A stretch of 64,000 bases of DNA from Paenibacillus assamensis DSM 18201. Its GTDB lineage: Bacteria > Bacillota > Bacilli > Paenibacillales > Paenibacillaceae. Position 1 is the stretch's first letter. Every line of letters begins with the position of its first letter. Under the pieces are notes generated by a model. That model was not told the origin of the DNA, searched no databases, and worked only from the letters and a program-made list of their open reading frames with translations. The stretch covers positions 558,001 to 622,000 of the forward strand of contig NZ_AULU01000003.1 in NCBI RefSeq assembly GCF_000422445.1, in the 5' to 3' direction. A program made the position numbers and the translations under genes. This document shows, piece after piece, positions 9,027 through 18,302 of this stretch.

Positions 9027-9197
9027 GACAACTTCCACTTCCTTATCTCACTTAATATGACCGTATATGACCACTTTCGACATCAACTTTCTTGATTCTA
9101 TCAAACTAAAGTTACACAATCATTACAAGTTTTTCAGATTTGGGCAAATGATAGCGAGGAAATTTTGGAAGTTTTATAGGGAGAAAGGAGGAGCAAT

Positions 9198-9241
9198 AAA
9201 AAAAGCTTTGCCCCTCCTGTATGCTAGAGAGAGACAAAGCT
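9198..9241 (-). terminator. terminator of topB
   Basis: The arms AGCTTTGTCTCTC and GAGGGGCAAAGCT, read on the minus strand, pair with two G:U wobbles and lead into seven T residues (A-run 9198-9204). Confidence 0.8.
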
Positions 9242-9260
9242 ATTCATGATTGGAAAAGGT

Positions 9261-11387
9261 TTATTCGTCCTGTTTGGCTAGTGCTGCCTTCAGCAAATCA
9301 CCTAGATTTGAACCAATTGATTCTTGCTTCGAATATTGCTTCACAAGCTTCCGTTCTTCATGCTTCTTCACTTTGCCACTTGCACCGTCTAACTTCTCGA
9401 TGACGTTGCACGGCAAACATTGAAAGAATTTGCCGACCTTGCCCGTCTTCAACTCCATGCGTTTATGGCATCGCGAGCAGCGACGATTCGACAACTGTTT
9501 ATCTGCCGAGCGCTTGTAGCCGCATTCTTTGTTCGGGCACACCAAAGTCTTGCCTCGCTTGGACTTGCGCTCCAACATACGTGTTCCGCAATCCGGACAG
9601 TGGCTATGGGACACATTATGCGGCTTATACTCTGCTTCACTCGCCTTCACACCTTGTACAAGCTGCTTCGCCATTTCGCGAATTTGCTGCATGAAGTCAC
9701 CTGAACGGCGCTCACCACGTGCGATGCGCTCCAATTCACGCTCCCATTTCGCTGTCAATTCTGGCGTTCTCAACTCTGACGACACGAGCTCGATCAGTTG
9801 CTTGCCTTTGCCTGTAGGCTTCAAATGCACACCCTCACGCTCAATCGTGTCGCTAGACACGAGCTTCTCTAAAATATCAGCGCGAGTGGCAGGCGTACCG
9901 AGGCCATGCTTCTCCATCTGCGTTAAAATAGAAGCTTCTGTATAGCGAGCAGGCGGACGAGTCCGATCACGCTGCACGTATAAACGCTTCACGCTCACAA
10001 CATCATTTACGTTAAGACGAGGAATACGCTCTGTCTCACGGGCATCTGCTGAACGGCCTTCTTCCTCTTCATCCTTCCAATCGTTGTCGTAAGCTTGACG
10101 CCAGCCTTGCTCTAACGCCGTGCGCCCTTTTGCTGTGAACGTCTCGTCACCAATACGAAGGGACAACGCAACTTGCTCCCATTCAGCAGCTGGTAAGAAC
10201 AACGCAAGGAAGCGGCGTGCGATAAGATCATACAGCTTGCGCTCCTCTGGAGAGAACTGTGCAAGCCGCAGCGGCTCATCCGTAGGAATAATTGCGTGAT
10301 GATCCGTCACCTTGGAATCGTCTACGATACGTTTCGTAATTGACAGAGGGCGCTTAGCTATGGTTCTAGCCAAAGCAGCATAAGGTCCCGCTGCCATCGA
10401 CTCCAATCGCTCCTTGAGCGTGCTTGTCATATCTGAAGAAAGATGGCGGCTGTCTGTACGCGGATACGTAACCGCTTTGTGCTGCTCATAAAGTCGCTGC
10501 AGCACGTTCGAAGTCTGCTTCGCTGAGAAGCCGAAGCGACGGTTCGCATCACGCTGAAGCTCAGTCAAGTCATAAGCAAGTGGATGCGGCTCTTGCTTCT
10601 TCGACTTCTTCAAATCAGTGACGACAGCACGCTCATTCGCCAACTTCTCCATCCGTGTCTTCGCAGCATCCAGATCAAACTCGCGTGCATCGCCATTCGC
10701 TCCACGCCACATCGCTTCATAGCCGCCCATATCGGCAATTAGCTGATCAAATTCCTGCGAGCGGAAGCCAGCGATATCCTTCTCGCGCTGCATAACGATG
10801 CCTAGTGTAGGTGTCTGCACACGACCAGCTGACAATGGCGTTTCAAACTTACATGTCAGTGCTCGCGTCACATTTAAACCAACGAGCCAATCCGCTTCTG
10901 CGCGACAACGTGCAGATTCATAGAGACGGTCGAAATCTGTACCTGGACGCAGCCGTTTAAACCCTTCCTTGATCGCCTTATCTGTCTGGGATGAAATCCA
11001 TAAACGGCGAAACGGCTTGCGCCAATTTACCTTTTGCATAATCCAACGTGCCAACAATTCGCCTTCGCGAGCGGCATCTGTTGCGATGATCAATTCCTTC
11101 ACATCTGCACGCTTCATCAACTGCTGAACAATCTTGAACTGATGCGATGACTCACGTAATACTGTCAACTGCATCTTGTCAGGCATCATCGGCAAATCTT
11201 CCAGCTTCCACTGCTGATACTTCTTATCGTAGAACTCCGGTTCGGCTAGACCAACGAGATGACCTAACGCCCACGTGACAATATACTCTGAACCTTCTAT
11301 ATAATGCTTATGATTGTCACGGCAGCCCAATACGCGCGCGATCTCGCGCCCAACTGAAGGCTTTTCCGCCAATACGAGAATTTTCAT
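9261..11387 (-). CDS. topB: DNA topoisomerase III
   Basis: This is a 708-residue type IA topoisomerase. The Toprim domain begins MKILVLAEKPSVGREIA (Glu8) and has the acidic metal motif ATDAAREGE (Asp104, Glu108). The catalytic tyrosine is Tyr308 in VTYPRTDSRHL. The C-terminal tail carries two zinc-ribbon-like units, CPDCGTRM...CPNKECGY and CSRCHKRM...CLPC, typical of the Bacillus TopB group. The enzyme passes single strands to decatenate and to resolve recombination or replication intermediates. It is monocistronic and ends at a U-tailed terminator. The start ATG 11387 directly opens the conserved N-terminus. Confidence 0.95.
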   Translation of the reverse strand: MKILVLAEKPSVGREIARVLGCRDNHKHYIEGSEYIVTWALGHLVGLAEPEFYDKKYQQWKLEDLPMMPDKMQLTVLRESSHQFKIVQQLMKRADVKELIIATDAAREGELLARWIMQKVNWRKPFRRLWISSQTDKAIKEGFKRLRPGTDFDRLYESARCRAEADWLVGLNVTRALTCKFETPLSAGRVQTPTLGIVMQREKDIAGFRSQEFDQLIADMGGYEAMWRGANGDAREFDLDAAKTRMEKLANERAVVTDLKKSKKQEPHPLAYDLTELQRDANRRFGFSAKQTSNVLQRLYEQHKAVTYPRTDSRHLSSDMTSTLKERLESMAAGPYAALARTIAKRPLSITKRIVDDSKVTDHHAIIPTDEPLRLAQFSPEERKLYDLIARRFLALFLPAAEWEQVALSLRIGDETFTAKGRTALEQGWRQAYDNDWKDEEEEGRSADARETERIPRLNVNDVVSVKRLYVQRDRTRPPARYTEASILTQMEKHGLGTPATRADILEKLVSSDTIEREGVHLKPTGKGKQLIELVSSELRTPELTAKWERELERIARGERRSGDFMQQIREMAKQLVQGVKASEAEYKPHNVSHSHCPDCGTRMLERKSKRGKTLVCPNKECGYKRSADKQLSNRRCSRCHKRMELKTGKVGKFFQCLPCNVIEKLDGASGKVKKHEERKLVKQYSKQESIGSNLGDLLKAALAKQDE

Positions 11388-11471
11388 AGTTCCTTCCTTT
11401 CTAAACCCTACTGCTGTTATATCTATTGTTCATTTTCATGCTCATCATTGTAATATTCGGTTATACCCACT

Positions 11472-12260
11472 TTAGATCGAGTTAACTGTACCGCCATCTG
11501 CAAGCAAAGATTGCCCTGTCATATAGCTATTCGCTGGCGAAGCGAGGAACGCAATCAGACGTCCCATTTCTTCAGGCGAACCATAACGTCCAATCGGGAT
11601 ACGAGCCGCTTCCGCCGCCTGTATTTCTTCAATAGAGACCTGCTTCTGCTGTGCAACCAGCTCGTCCAATTGTTCCACACGATCCGTTGCAAATCTGCCC
11701 GGTCCAACTGTGTTGATCAAAATACCCTCTTGCGCCAGCTGCGGCGCTAAAGTCTTCGCAAGACCTACTACGCCGACACGGAAGGTCGAAGACAACATCA
11801 ACGTCTCAATCGGCTGCTTAATGGAGGAGGAAGTAATATTTACAATGCGTCCAGAACCGCTTTTTCGCATGTACGGAAGTACCTCACGAATCGCACGCAC
11901 ATAGCTAAGCAGCGTTAGTTCAAAGCCTTCCTGCCACATTTCATCGCTAAGTTGATCAAACTTCCCGGGCTTAGGCCCACCACAATTGTTTACCAAAATA
12001 TCAACGGTTCCGAAACGCTCTACGGTCAGTTGTACAATGCGCTTAATCGACTCTGCACTTGTAATATCTGCCTCCACAGTTAGCGCTTCTGCACCCGTCT
12101 TCTCCTGCAAACGAGATGCCGCCACTGCTAAGCTATCTGCGCTGCGTCCTACCAAAGTTACTTGCGCTCCTTCCGCAGCCAACGCCTCAGCAGCCGCATA
12201 GCCAAGCCCTTTCGATGAAGCCAGTACAATCGCAACTTTCCCCTTTACGTGCAAATCCAT
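11472..12260 (-). CDS. atypical SDR-family oxidoreductase
   Basis: This Rossmann-fold protein of about 262 residues resembles 3-oxoacyl-ACP reductases. The cofactor loop is ASSKGLGYAAA, and NNCGGPKPG takes the place of the usual NNAG. Where classical SDRs have YxxxK, aligned by the spacing to GLAKTLA, this protein has SSTFR, so both the catalytic Tyr and Lys are replaced (Ser and Arg). A subgroup of SDRs with this change is known, and its reaction is unclear. ATG 12260 is preferred: AGGAGGA sits nine bases before it and directly abuts the alternative GTG 12269. It is transcribed alone, downstream of a MarR gene. Confidence 0.85.
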   Translation of the reverse strand: MDLHVKGKVAIVLASSKGLGYAAAEALAAEGAQVTLVGRSADSLAVAASRLQEKTGAEALTVEADITSAESIKRIVQLTVERFGTVDILVNNCGGPKPGKFDQLSDEMWQEGFELTLLSYVRAIREVLPYMRKSGSGRIVNITSSSIKQPIETLMLSSTFRVGVVGLAKTLAPQLAQEGILINTVGPGRFATDRVEQLDELVAQQKQVSIEEIQAAEAARIPIGRYGSPEEMGRLIAFLASPANSYMTGQSLLADGGTVNSI

Positions 12261-12393
12261 AATAAACACTCCTCCTATAACCTATAAACGCTAATCCCTA
12301 GTGCTATTCCTTATAACGAATATTGCTACCGCCCCCCGCATACCAGACGATAAATTTCATGCAGAAGAATGACGATGTAAGTCGCCTCATCTT

Positions 12394-12873
12394 TTATTTA
12401 AAAGCTTTGGCATCGGGTAGAGACATATCTTTATTTTCCATTAATTGAAACAGAAGCTTGTAAAACTGTGTGCGCTGCTCTTCTGTCAAATTCGTTAATA
12501 GACTTTCTGCAATGGCCTTTTGTGAATCAAGCACTTCATGTAAATGCTGCTCAGCCAATTCCGTCGTTTGAAGCAAGGTTGCTCGCCGATCCGTCGGATC
12601 CGGTAATCGAACGAGCAGTTTTTCTTTTTCCAACGCATCGACGAAATCGGTGACCGTGCGAGCTTTCACCCCAATTTGACAGGCTAATTCATTCATTCGA
12701 ATTTTTCCTGCTGCGGACACGATAGATAACAGTCGCAACCGAGGACCTGAGATTTGAAAAGGCACATCGACAGCTGCCAACTGTACATCAAATTCTCGTT
12801 GCATATATTGGGTGGAACGAATCAACATATGAATGACATCTATTGCTGGTGGATTATCCTTATAGATGACCAT
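12394..12873 (-). CDS. MarR-family transcriptional regulator
   Basis: This 159-residue winged-helix repressor has the MarR layout. Dimerisation helices flank a central DNA-binding domain (MNELACQIGVKARTVTDFVDALEKE) and a wing with LLVRLPDPTDRRATLLQTT. The conserved DxRxxxLxxT pattern is intact (DRRATLLQTT). It starts at ATG 12873 after GCAGGAG. It is divergent from an MFS exporter gene with about 316 bp between the two starts, and MarR proteins usually repress such a neighbour and themselves until a ligand binds. Confidence 0.88.
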   Translation of the reverse strand: MVIYKDNPPAIDVIHMLIRSTQYMQREFDVQLAAVDVPFQISGPRLRLLSIVSAAGKIRMNELACQIGVKARTVTDFVDALEKEKLLVRLPDPTDRRATLLQTTELAEQHLHEVLDSQKAIAESLLTNLTEEQRTQFYKLLFQLMENKDMSLPDAKAFK

Positions 12874-13032
12874 AACATCAACTCCTGCTTAACTCAAAAT
12901 CATATTCCCTATTACTTACCTTTTAACATACATTAGCTAGTTACTGAGCCCCCTCATCATATCATACTTTTTAGGTATAGCTCCTCTCCATTCTATACGT
13001 GCTAGAGCTGCCAATATTGACAATCCGAAAAA

Positions 13033-13076
13033 TACTGAGTAAACTCACTATTATAAATTAATGAGGCAACTCAGTA
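13033..13076 (+). promoter_or_regulatory. candidate operator and promoter between marR-like gene and MFS gene
   Basis: A perfect 8-bp inverted repeat, TACTGAGT (13033-13040) and ACTCAGTA (13069-13076), flanks a 28-base AT-rich stretch. TTGACA at 13017-13022 could be a -35, with TAAACT at 13040-13045 as a poor -10 at 17-bp spacing. In that case the left arm would overlap the -10. The rest of the 12874-13189 gap shows nothing I can name. The link to the MarR protein is an inference from position. Confidence 0.4.
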
Positions 13077-13189
13077 TGTGGTCACTCATTATAGAGATTA
13101 TGTTGGAATGGAATAGCCATTGCCCCCTTCCTATATTCCATATAACCATTTGTTCGCAAATACTTATCCTTAGATTGGAGGGAAGCCTT

Positions 13190-14599
13190 ATGCATGAATT
13201 AAAACATACCGGTGCAGCGAACGCCGATAAATTACTGCGCATTCTTGTTGTTACTTTAATTTTTTCCGTGATGAACGGTACCATGTTCAATGTCGCACTC
13301 CCAGCTATAGGTGCAGAGTTTAGCTTACTTCCTTCTCAGGTCAGCTGGATTATGACAAGTTATATGGTTCTCTATGCAATCGGCTCTGTCGTATTTGGTA
13401 AGCTTGCTGATAAATATCGGCTCAAAGATTTACTCACCTACGGTCTTCTTGTCTTCGCAGTTGGCTCCATTGTAGGAGCACTCGCAAACGAGTTCTGGGT
13501 GATGATTGTTGGACGTATTCTGCAAGCGGCTGGAGCCTCCGTTCTGCCAGCTACTGCGATGATTATTCCGATCCGCTACTTTGCACCTGAAAAGCGTGGT
13601 CGTGCCCTAGGTACATCCGCGATTGGACTAGCACTTGGCGGAGCTTTAGGTCCTGTTGTATCCGGCTTAATTACGAGTCTAGGCAGTTGGAGAATGCTAT
13701 TTCTATTTTCTCTTCTGCCTTTGCTAACTCTGCCCTTCTTCCGCAAATATTTAGATGATGAGAAAGGCACAGCAGGCTCCATTGACTTCCTTGGCGGCCT
13801 ACTTTTGAGCGGAACAGTTGCATGCCTTCTACTTGCGATTACACAAAGCAGCCTATTGATGCTCGCGGGTGGCGCTGTATTGCTGGTCCTATTTATTGCC
13901 CGAATTCGAACAGCCACCAATCCATTTATTCAGCCTGAGCTGTTCCGTAATCCCAATTATGTCGTTGGCTTGCTGCTTACGTTTATAGCAACAGCGATGA
14001 GCTTTAGTATGACTTATATTACGCCTCAATACTTAACGGCTTTGAATGAACTGCCTCCGAGCAGCATCGGCTTCGTGCTAACGCCAGCCGCACTGGCCGC
14101 AGCCATGCTAGGGCGTAAAGGTGGAAAATTAGCTGACGAACATGGCAACTTCACCTTAGTCAAAACAGCATCGCTCATGCTGCTGCTGTGCTTCATGTTG
14201 TTATCGATATTCGTGGGCGTGTCGCCTTATGCAATTGCACTTATTTTAATACTCGGCAATCTAGGACAAACGTTTATGAGCATCGCTATGTCGAATACAG
14301 TATCTAGAACGTTAACCAAGGAGCAAACGGGTGTGGGCATGGGACTGTTTTCGATGCTCAATTTTATTTCGGGCGCCATCGCCATGAGCTTGATCGGTAA
14401 AATACTCGATAATGGTTCTACTACGCTTCGTATCAATCCATTTGTCACAAATGAAGGTGCTTACCTGTATAGCAATATATTCTTTGTGCTTGTGTTGCTC
14501 ACGCTAATCGTATGGGGAATTTATCGTGTTCAATTCGGAGCAGCATCGACGTTGTCATCATCTGCAGTTGTGAGCGATATTAGTAAGCAAGCGAAATAA
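13190..14599 (+). CDS. MFS drug exporter, DHA2/Tet(L)-like
   Basis: This is a proton-coupled multidrug exporter of about 470 residues. The frame is open from 13061, but ATG 13190 follows a good TTGGAGGGAAG site and begins just before the first membrane helix, so it is the likely start. Visible family features are FNVALPAIGAEF in helix 1, the loop GKLADKYRLKDLL (motif A), VGRILQAAGASVLPA (antiporter-type motif) and RGRALG. About 12-14 hydrophobic segments fit DHA2. It is divergent from a MarR gene, the usual arrangement for inducible efflux. The substrate is unknown. Confidence 0.88.
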   Translation: MHELKHTGAANADKLLRILVVTLIFSVMNGTMFNVALPAIGAEFSLLPSQVSWIMTSYMVLYAIGSVVFGKLADKYRLKDLLTYGLLVFAVGSIVGALANEFWVMIVGRILQAAGASVLPATAMIIPIRYFAPEKRGRALGTSAIGLALGGALGPVVSGLITSLGSWRMLFLFSLLPLLTLPFFRKYLDDEKGTAGSIDFLGGLLLSGTVACLLLAITQSSLLMLAGGAVLLVLFIARIRTATNPFIQPELFRNPNYVVGLLLTFIATAMSFSMTYITPQYLTALNELPPSSIGFVLTPAALAAAMLGRKGGKLADEHGNFTLVKTASLMLLLCFMLLSIFVGVSPYAIALILILGNLGQTFMSIAMSNTVSRTLTKEQTGVGMGLFSMLNFISGAIAMSLIGKILDNGSTTLRINPFVTNEGAYLYSNIFFVLVLLTLIVWGIYRVQFGAASTLSSSAVVSDISKQAK

Positions 14600-14709
14600 A
14601 CGTTCTAGCACAATTGGCTGCTAGTCCCAAAACATCTATTCGAGTTCAGCATCGGTCTATGCTAGAATGGATTCAGCTTGTATAGCCTGTATATAAGGAG
14701 ATGAAACGA

Positions 14710-15186
14710 ATGTCGACCTTGTATGAAATTAAAGTAAACAAGGCTTCTGAGGAATCTATTTCGCTTGATGCCTACCGAGATAAAGTACTGCTAATCGTGA
14801 ATACAGCCAGCAAATGCGGCTTTACGCCACAATTCAAACAATTACAAGAGCTCCACGAACGGTATCATGCACAAGGACTCGAAGTATTGGGCTTCCCTTG
14901 TGATCAATTTGCGAATCAAGAGTTCGCCAATATTGAGGAAACACTTCAGCACTGCCAATTGAACTACGGCGTATCCTTCCCTATGTTCGCTAAGTTAGAT
15001 GTAAAGGGCGATAACGCTTCACCATTGTTCAAGCATCTTACTTCGGAGAAGAAAGGCTTGCTTGGTTCAGAGGTAAAATGGAACTTTACCAAGTTCCTTG
15101 TCGATCGCCAAGGTAAAGTAGTTCACCGTTTTGCTCCACAGACGAATCCGTCTACTATTGCACAACATATCGAGAAGCTATTGTAG
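14710..15186 (+). CDS. glutathione peroxidase family thiol peroxidase
   Basis: This 158-residue peroxidase reduces hydroperoxides with a cysteine in place of selenocysteine. The peroxidatic Cys is in NTASKCGFTPQ, the Gln in GFPCDQFANQE, and the Trp and Asn in VKWNFTKFLVD, so the catalytic set is complete. Asp replaces the usual Asn in FPCNQF. Bacillus relatives (BsaA) probably use thioredoxin rather than glutathione. Two starts are possible: AAGGAG directly abuts ATG 14701 but lies nine bases before ATG 14710, so the latter is chosen. It is a single gene followed by short tandem repeats and a hairpin. Confidence 0.92.
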   Translation: MSTLYEIKVNKASEESISLDAYRDKVLLIVNTASKCGFTPQFKQLQELHERYHAQGLEVLGFPCDQFANQEFANIEETLQHCQLNYGVSFPMFAKLDVKGDNASPLFKHLTSEKKGLLGSEVKWNFTKFLVDRQGKVVHRFAPQTNPSTIAQHIEKLL

Positions 15187-15188
15187 TG

Positions 15189-15223
15189 GCATAGCGATTA
15201 GCATAGCGATTAGCATAGCGATT
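15189..15223 (+). repeat. three tandem copies of a 12-bp unit
   Basis: GCATAGCGATTA is repeated at 15189-15200 and 15201-15212, and at 15213-15223 with the last base changed. It starts just after the peroxidase stop codon and runs into the terminator stem. Confidence 0.9.
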
Positions 15224-15256
15224 GACCGTGACCAAATAAGGTCACGGTCTTCACAT
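15224..15256 (+). terminator. terminator of the glutathione peroxidase gene
   Basis: The arms GACCGTGACC (15224-15233) and GGTCACGGTC (15240-15249) are a perfect 10-bp stem with a six-base loop. The downstream tract (TTCACATTTTC) is only moderately U-rich. Confidence 0.75.
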
Positions 15257-15633
15257 TTTCTTGACATAGTTACAGCCTGCCTCCTGCATAACTTACTCTA
15301 AGGGGCGCCACGGACGTTATTTTCGCAAAATAAGCCATTTTGAACATGTAACGGTTGTTGTTGAGCTTATTTTAGCCATAATGATGAATAAGTTTGTTCC
15401 CGTTGGCAAATAAGCGCTGTGACACCCTTTAACCGTCCAAAATACGTCCATTTACCCCAAATAGGCTCTACAGCACCCGTTAGCGATTTGCCCCTCCAAG
15501 GAACATACTGGTGGATGGCACAGGATTGATGCGTTTCCCACAAAAATGTGTAAAAATAGAAACAGACCTCTCTGACGTGTAAGTACGTTATTCTGCGTCT
15601 GATTATGTAATGAACTAAATGAGGATGAACGAT
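15257..15633. other. gene-free stretch with AAATAAGC-type short repeats
   Basis: No convincing gene is present. Short motifs of the form AAATAAGC or its complement GCTTATTT recur at about 15330, 15366 and 15410 in both orientations, similar in style to the repeats at 27.98-28.15 kb. The ribosome binding site of the next gene is at about 15621. Confidence 0.5.
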
Positions 15634-17424
15634 ATGAATGATGCAATACCATCTAAAAAAAGTTTAGTCATGCGCATGACTCGCGAAGTATTGCGGGTGT
15701 TGAAGCTGTCATGGCGTCCGCTGCTTTTATTTGAACTCGTATACAAATTGTTGACGATCGGAATATTCATTCCGCTATTGTCTGCTTTATTTAATCAAAT
15801 CTTGGATTGGGGAGGCTATCAAGCGATTGCCAACCATGATGTCATCCGGTTCCTATTCAGCAGACATGGCATGGTGAGCCTAATCGTACTTGCCCCCATT
15901 GCAATTGCGATTATTTATACCGAATTCGCCGTGCTCGTCTATATTGCCTATTACAGCATTCAAGGACGTGAAGTTCGGGTACGCGCCGTTCTAATGAAAG
16001 TGTTGATACGACTGCCTAAGCTCGGTCGAATTGGATTGCTTGGACTCGCTATCTATTTGCTGTTGCTCTTCCCACTCTTGGATGCAGGATTTGGTGCTTC
16101 GCTTCTGCCTAGCCTTCTTATTCCTGAATTTATTACCAACGAGCTCATGAAGACGCTAGCTGGACTGCTGGCGGTTGTAGGCTTTTTTGTTTTTATCGGT
16201 GCAATGAACTTAATTTGCATTTATGCGCTGCCTATTCTCGTATTAGAACGAACACAGCGTTTCATTCAAGTCGTTCGGCGCAGTGCCAAACTGTTCTGGC
16301 GCAGCAAGTTCACCCTGCTCGCTTTACTTGCGGAATGGTTGCTTGTTTCGATCTTGATTGTTGTGTTCTTCTTTATACTTCTTGTGCTGTTCATTTTGCT
16401 TACGATGTGGATACTTGGCGAAAACATCGCTATCGACATGGCAATCGGCATGATGATGAGCTTAGGATTATACACGTTGTCCTTATTGCTTACACCTTTG
16501 TTCGTCATCGCCATTACTCGTGTTTATATGGAGTATACAGAACCAGCCGATTATGCTGCGGATGAGGATGGCATTGATCCAACCTACTGGATATGCGAAA
16601 AAGGTAAGAAACAGCAAGTGAAGAAGCAGGGCGGCAAGCTTATCACGATGATCATGCTGTTGTGCATCGCACTTGGCTGGGGACTTACGACGCTATTTGC
16701 AAGCGAACAACCTGCTCGGCGAGATGAATTTATTCTTATGGCTCATCGCGGAGATCTATCATCTGGCATTGAGAATTCTATGGAGGCCTTCGAAGGTGCC
16801 GTGCAAGCAGGGGCTGACAGAATTGAATTAGATATTATGCAAACAAAGGATGGCAAGTTGGTTGTCTTTCATGATGAAAACTTAAAGCGATTAACGGGGC
16901 ATGATATTCCGATTTACGACATTACATGGGATGAGCTTCAGCATATTCCACTGCGAGACGGAGAACTAACAAGTCGCATCGCAACATTGGATGAAGTCAT
17001 TGCTGCCTTCAAAGGAAAAACAAAATTTACAATCGACTTGAAGCCGCATGGCTACGAGCAAAATTTGGTTGCTTCCTTAGTAAGCACGATTCATAAGCAT
17101 GGCATTCAAGATGAGGTATATGTGCAAAGTACCGATTATGAATTTTTACAGGAGTTTAGAGCTGCAGCTCCAAACATCAAAATTGGCTATGTAATGTTTG
17201 CAGCGTTCCGTTCTCTGCATCCTTATGATGTAGACTATTTCGCTATTGAGCAGTCATTTATTAGTTCTCGTATTATTGCTTCTGCGAAGCTTTTGAATAA
17301 GCCGCTGTACGTATGGACTGTGAATGATATAAATAGTGCTGAACACTTCTATAAATTAGGCGTGGACGGAGTTATTACTGATATTACAGCCGACATTCGG
17401 GAGCATATCAATATGCTTCATTAA
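15634..17424 (+). CDS. glycerophosphodiester phosphodiesterase with membrane domain
   Basis: This protein of about 596 residues has two parts. The N-terminal 330 residues hold about seven to eight membrane helices (GPDPase membrane domain). After one more helix (about 340-358) comes a C-terminal GDPD TIM-barrel. The barrel has ILMAHRGDLSSGIENS (catalytic His and Arg), ELDIMQTKDGKLVVFHD (metal Glu and Asp, second His) and YVWTVND. It should hydrolyse glycerophosphodiesters or lipoteichoic/teichoic-acid-related polymers, perhaps outside the membrane. The frame opens at 15619, but GAGG lies nine bases before ATG 15634, which is therefore preferred. Confidence 0.88.
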   Translation: MNDAIPSKKSLVMRMTREVLRVLKLSWRPLLLFELVYKLLTIGIFIPLLSALFNQILDWGGYQAIANHDVIRFLFSRHGMVSLIVLAPIAIAIIYTEFAVLVYIAYYSIQGREVRVRAVLMKVLIRLPKLGRIGLLGLAIYLLLLFPLLDAGFGASLLPSLLIPEFITNELMKTLAGLLAVVGFFVFIGAMNLICIYALPILVLERTQRFIQVVRRSAKLFWRSKFTLLALLAEWLLVSILIVVFFFILLVLFILLTMWILGENIAIDMAIGMMMSLGLYTLSLLLTPLFVIAITRVYMEYTEPADYAADEDGIDPTYWICEKGKKQQVKKQGGKLITMIMLLCIALGWGLTTLFASEQPARRDEFILMAHRGDLSSGIENSMEAFEGAVQAGADRIELDIMQTKDGKLVVFHDENLKRLTGHDIPIYDITWDELQHIPLRDGELTSRIATLDEVIAAFKGKTKFTIDLKPHGYEQNLVASLVSTIHKHGIQDEVYVQSTDYEFLQEFRAAAPNIKIGYVMFAAFRSLHPYDVDYFAIEQSFISSRIIASAKLLNKPLYVWTVNDINSAEHFYKLGVDGVITDITADIREHINMLH

Positions 17425-17454
17425 CCATGCATAAATGAAGGACCCGCATGTACC

Positions 17455-17498
17455 AAAAAAGGGATGACGAGAGTTCGAGACTCTTATCATCCCTTTTC
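17455..17498. terminator. bidirectional terminator between GDPD and AIM24 genes
   Basis: The arms 17461-17474 and 17480-17493 pair with one mismatch and one wobble. They are flanked by six A residues on the left and TTTT on the right, so the hairpin can end transcripts from both convergent genes. Confidence 0.75.
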
Positions 17499-17564
17499 TA
17501 TGCAGGCTCCAGATCATTTGCAGCTGCATTATTTGCAGTAATTGACCACAACTTCTTTCGCCCC

Positions 17565-18302
17565 TTATTTTATAAACACACCACCGAATGGAATGACTTC
17601 ACGTAAAATACGCTTAATAAATCCGCCGCCATCTAAATCCCGTTCCAATTGCCCATCCGATTTGCTGGTTTGCAGCAGTACATAGCCTTTCCCTGTTATT
17701 TCCCAATGATAGTTCATATGCTGGCTCGCTAATGTGTTGCCGTACACGACAGGCTTTAATTGCGCATTCTCGGGATATGCTACTAAGCAGCTGACATCAA
17801 CATAAGTCGGCCGTACAGGATCAAGCTCCATCCGATAAAGAGGTCCGTGAGAAATAACACCGAGCAGACCATCTTCAGCCGTAAACTTCATTTTAACGAG
17901 CTCTCGTGTAATAACTGCATTTTTAAACGTCTGCACACGACGATCCACTTTCATTCCTGCTGTATAGAACATGACATGCTTCCATTCAAATAACAAATCC
18001 GATCCCGCCGTAATGGGAATCGTCTGCATGCTGAATCCTGTCGGCAAGCCAATCATAAACTTAACAGGCCCAGATATACGGGATTGAATGAATTTGCGCT
18101 TACGGTAAATGCCCGCAATATCCATCAATTGGTCTTCTCGCTGTGCAGAAGCCCCTTGAAAGGACAAAATTTGTCCTGGATGAAGAATATAGACGACCTC
18201 GCCCGCCCTAAGCTCTATGGATAAAGCTTGTGATAACACTGCTTCTGCTTCATTAATAATGTTCATACCTGCACCTGCTATCGACTGCGGTGACGGCTCC
18301 AT
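17565..18302 (-). CDS. AIM24-family protein
   Basis: This 245-residue protein resembles the AIM24/DUF124 family, an all-beta TRAP-like fold. Typical segments are ELRAGEVVYILHPGQILSFQG and KFIQSRISGPVKFMIGLP near the middle, followed by paired beta repeats (VSCLVAYPENAQLKPVVYG). Family function in bacteria is unknown. No signal peptide or membrane helix is seen. ATG 18302 overlaps the upstream gene by 25 bases; an alternative ATG lies at 18266, and neither has a strong ribosome binding site. It forms a two-gene operon with the coiled-coil membrane protein upstream. Confidence 0.8.
   Translation of the reverse strand: MEPSPQSIAGAGMNIINEAEAVLSQALSIELRAGEVVYILHPGQILSFQGASAQREDQLMDIAGIYRKRKFIQSRISGPVKFMIGLPTGFSMQTIPITAGSDLLFEWKHVMFYTAGMKVDRRVQTFKNAVITRELVKMKFTAEDGLLGVISHGPLYRMELDPVRPTYVDVSCLVAYPENAQLKPVVYGNTLASQHMNYHWEITGKGYVLLQTSKSDGQLERDLDGGGFIKRILREVIPFGGVFIK

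Noticed and set aside
9067..9249. 60-codon plus-strand frame
   Set aside because: It has no ribosome binding site and runs through the topB terminator hairpin.
13061..13189. N-terminal extension of the MFS gene from ATG 13061
   Set aside because: It would read through the candidate operator and promoter and the TTGGAGGG ribosome binding site; ATG 13190 is better placed.
15189..15223. Possible CRISPR-like array
   Set aside because: The three units are directly adjacent, only 12 bp long and have no spacers; no cas gene is present.
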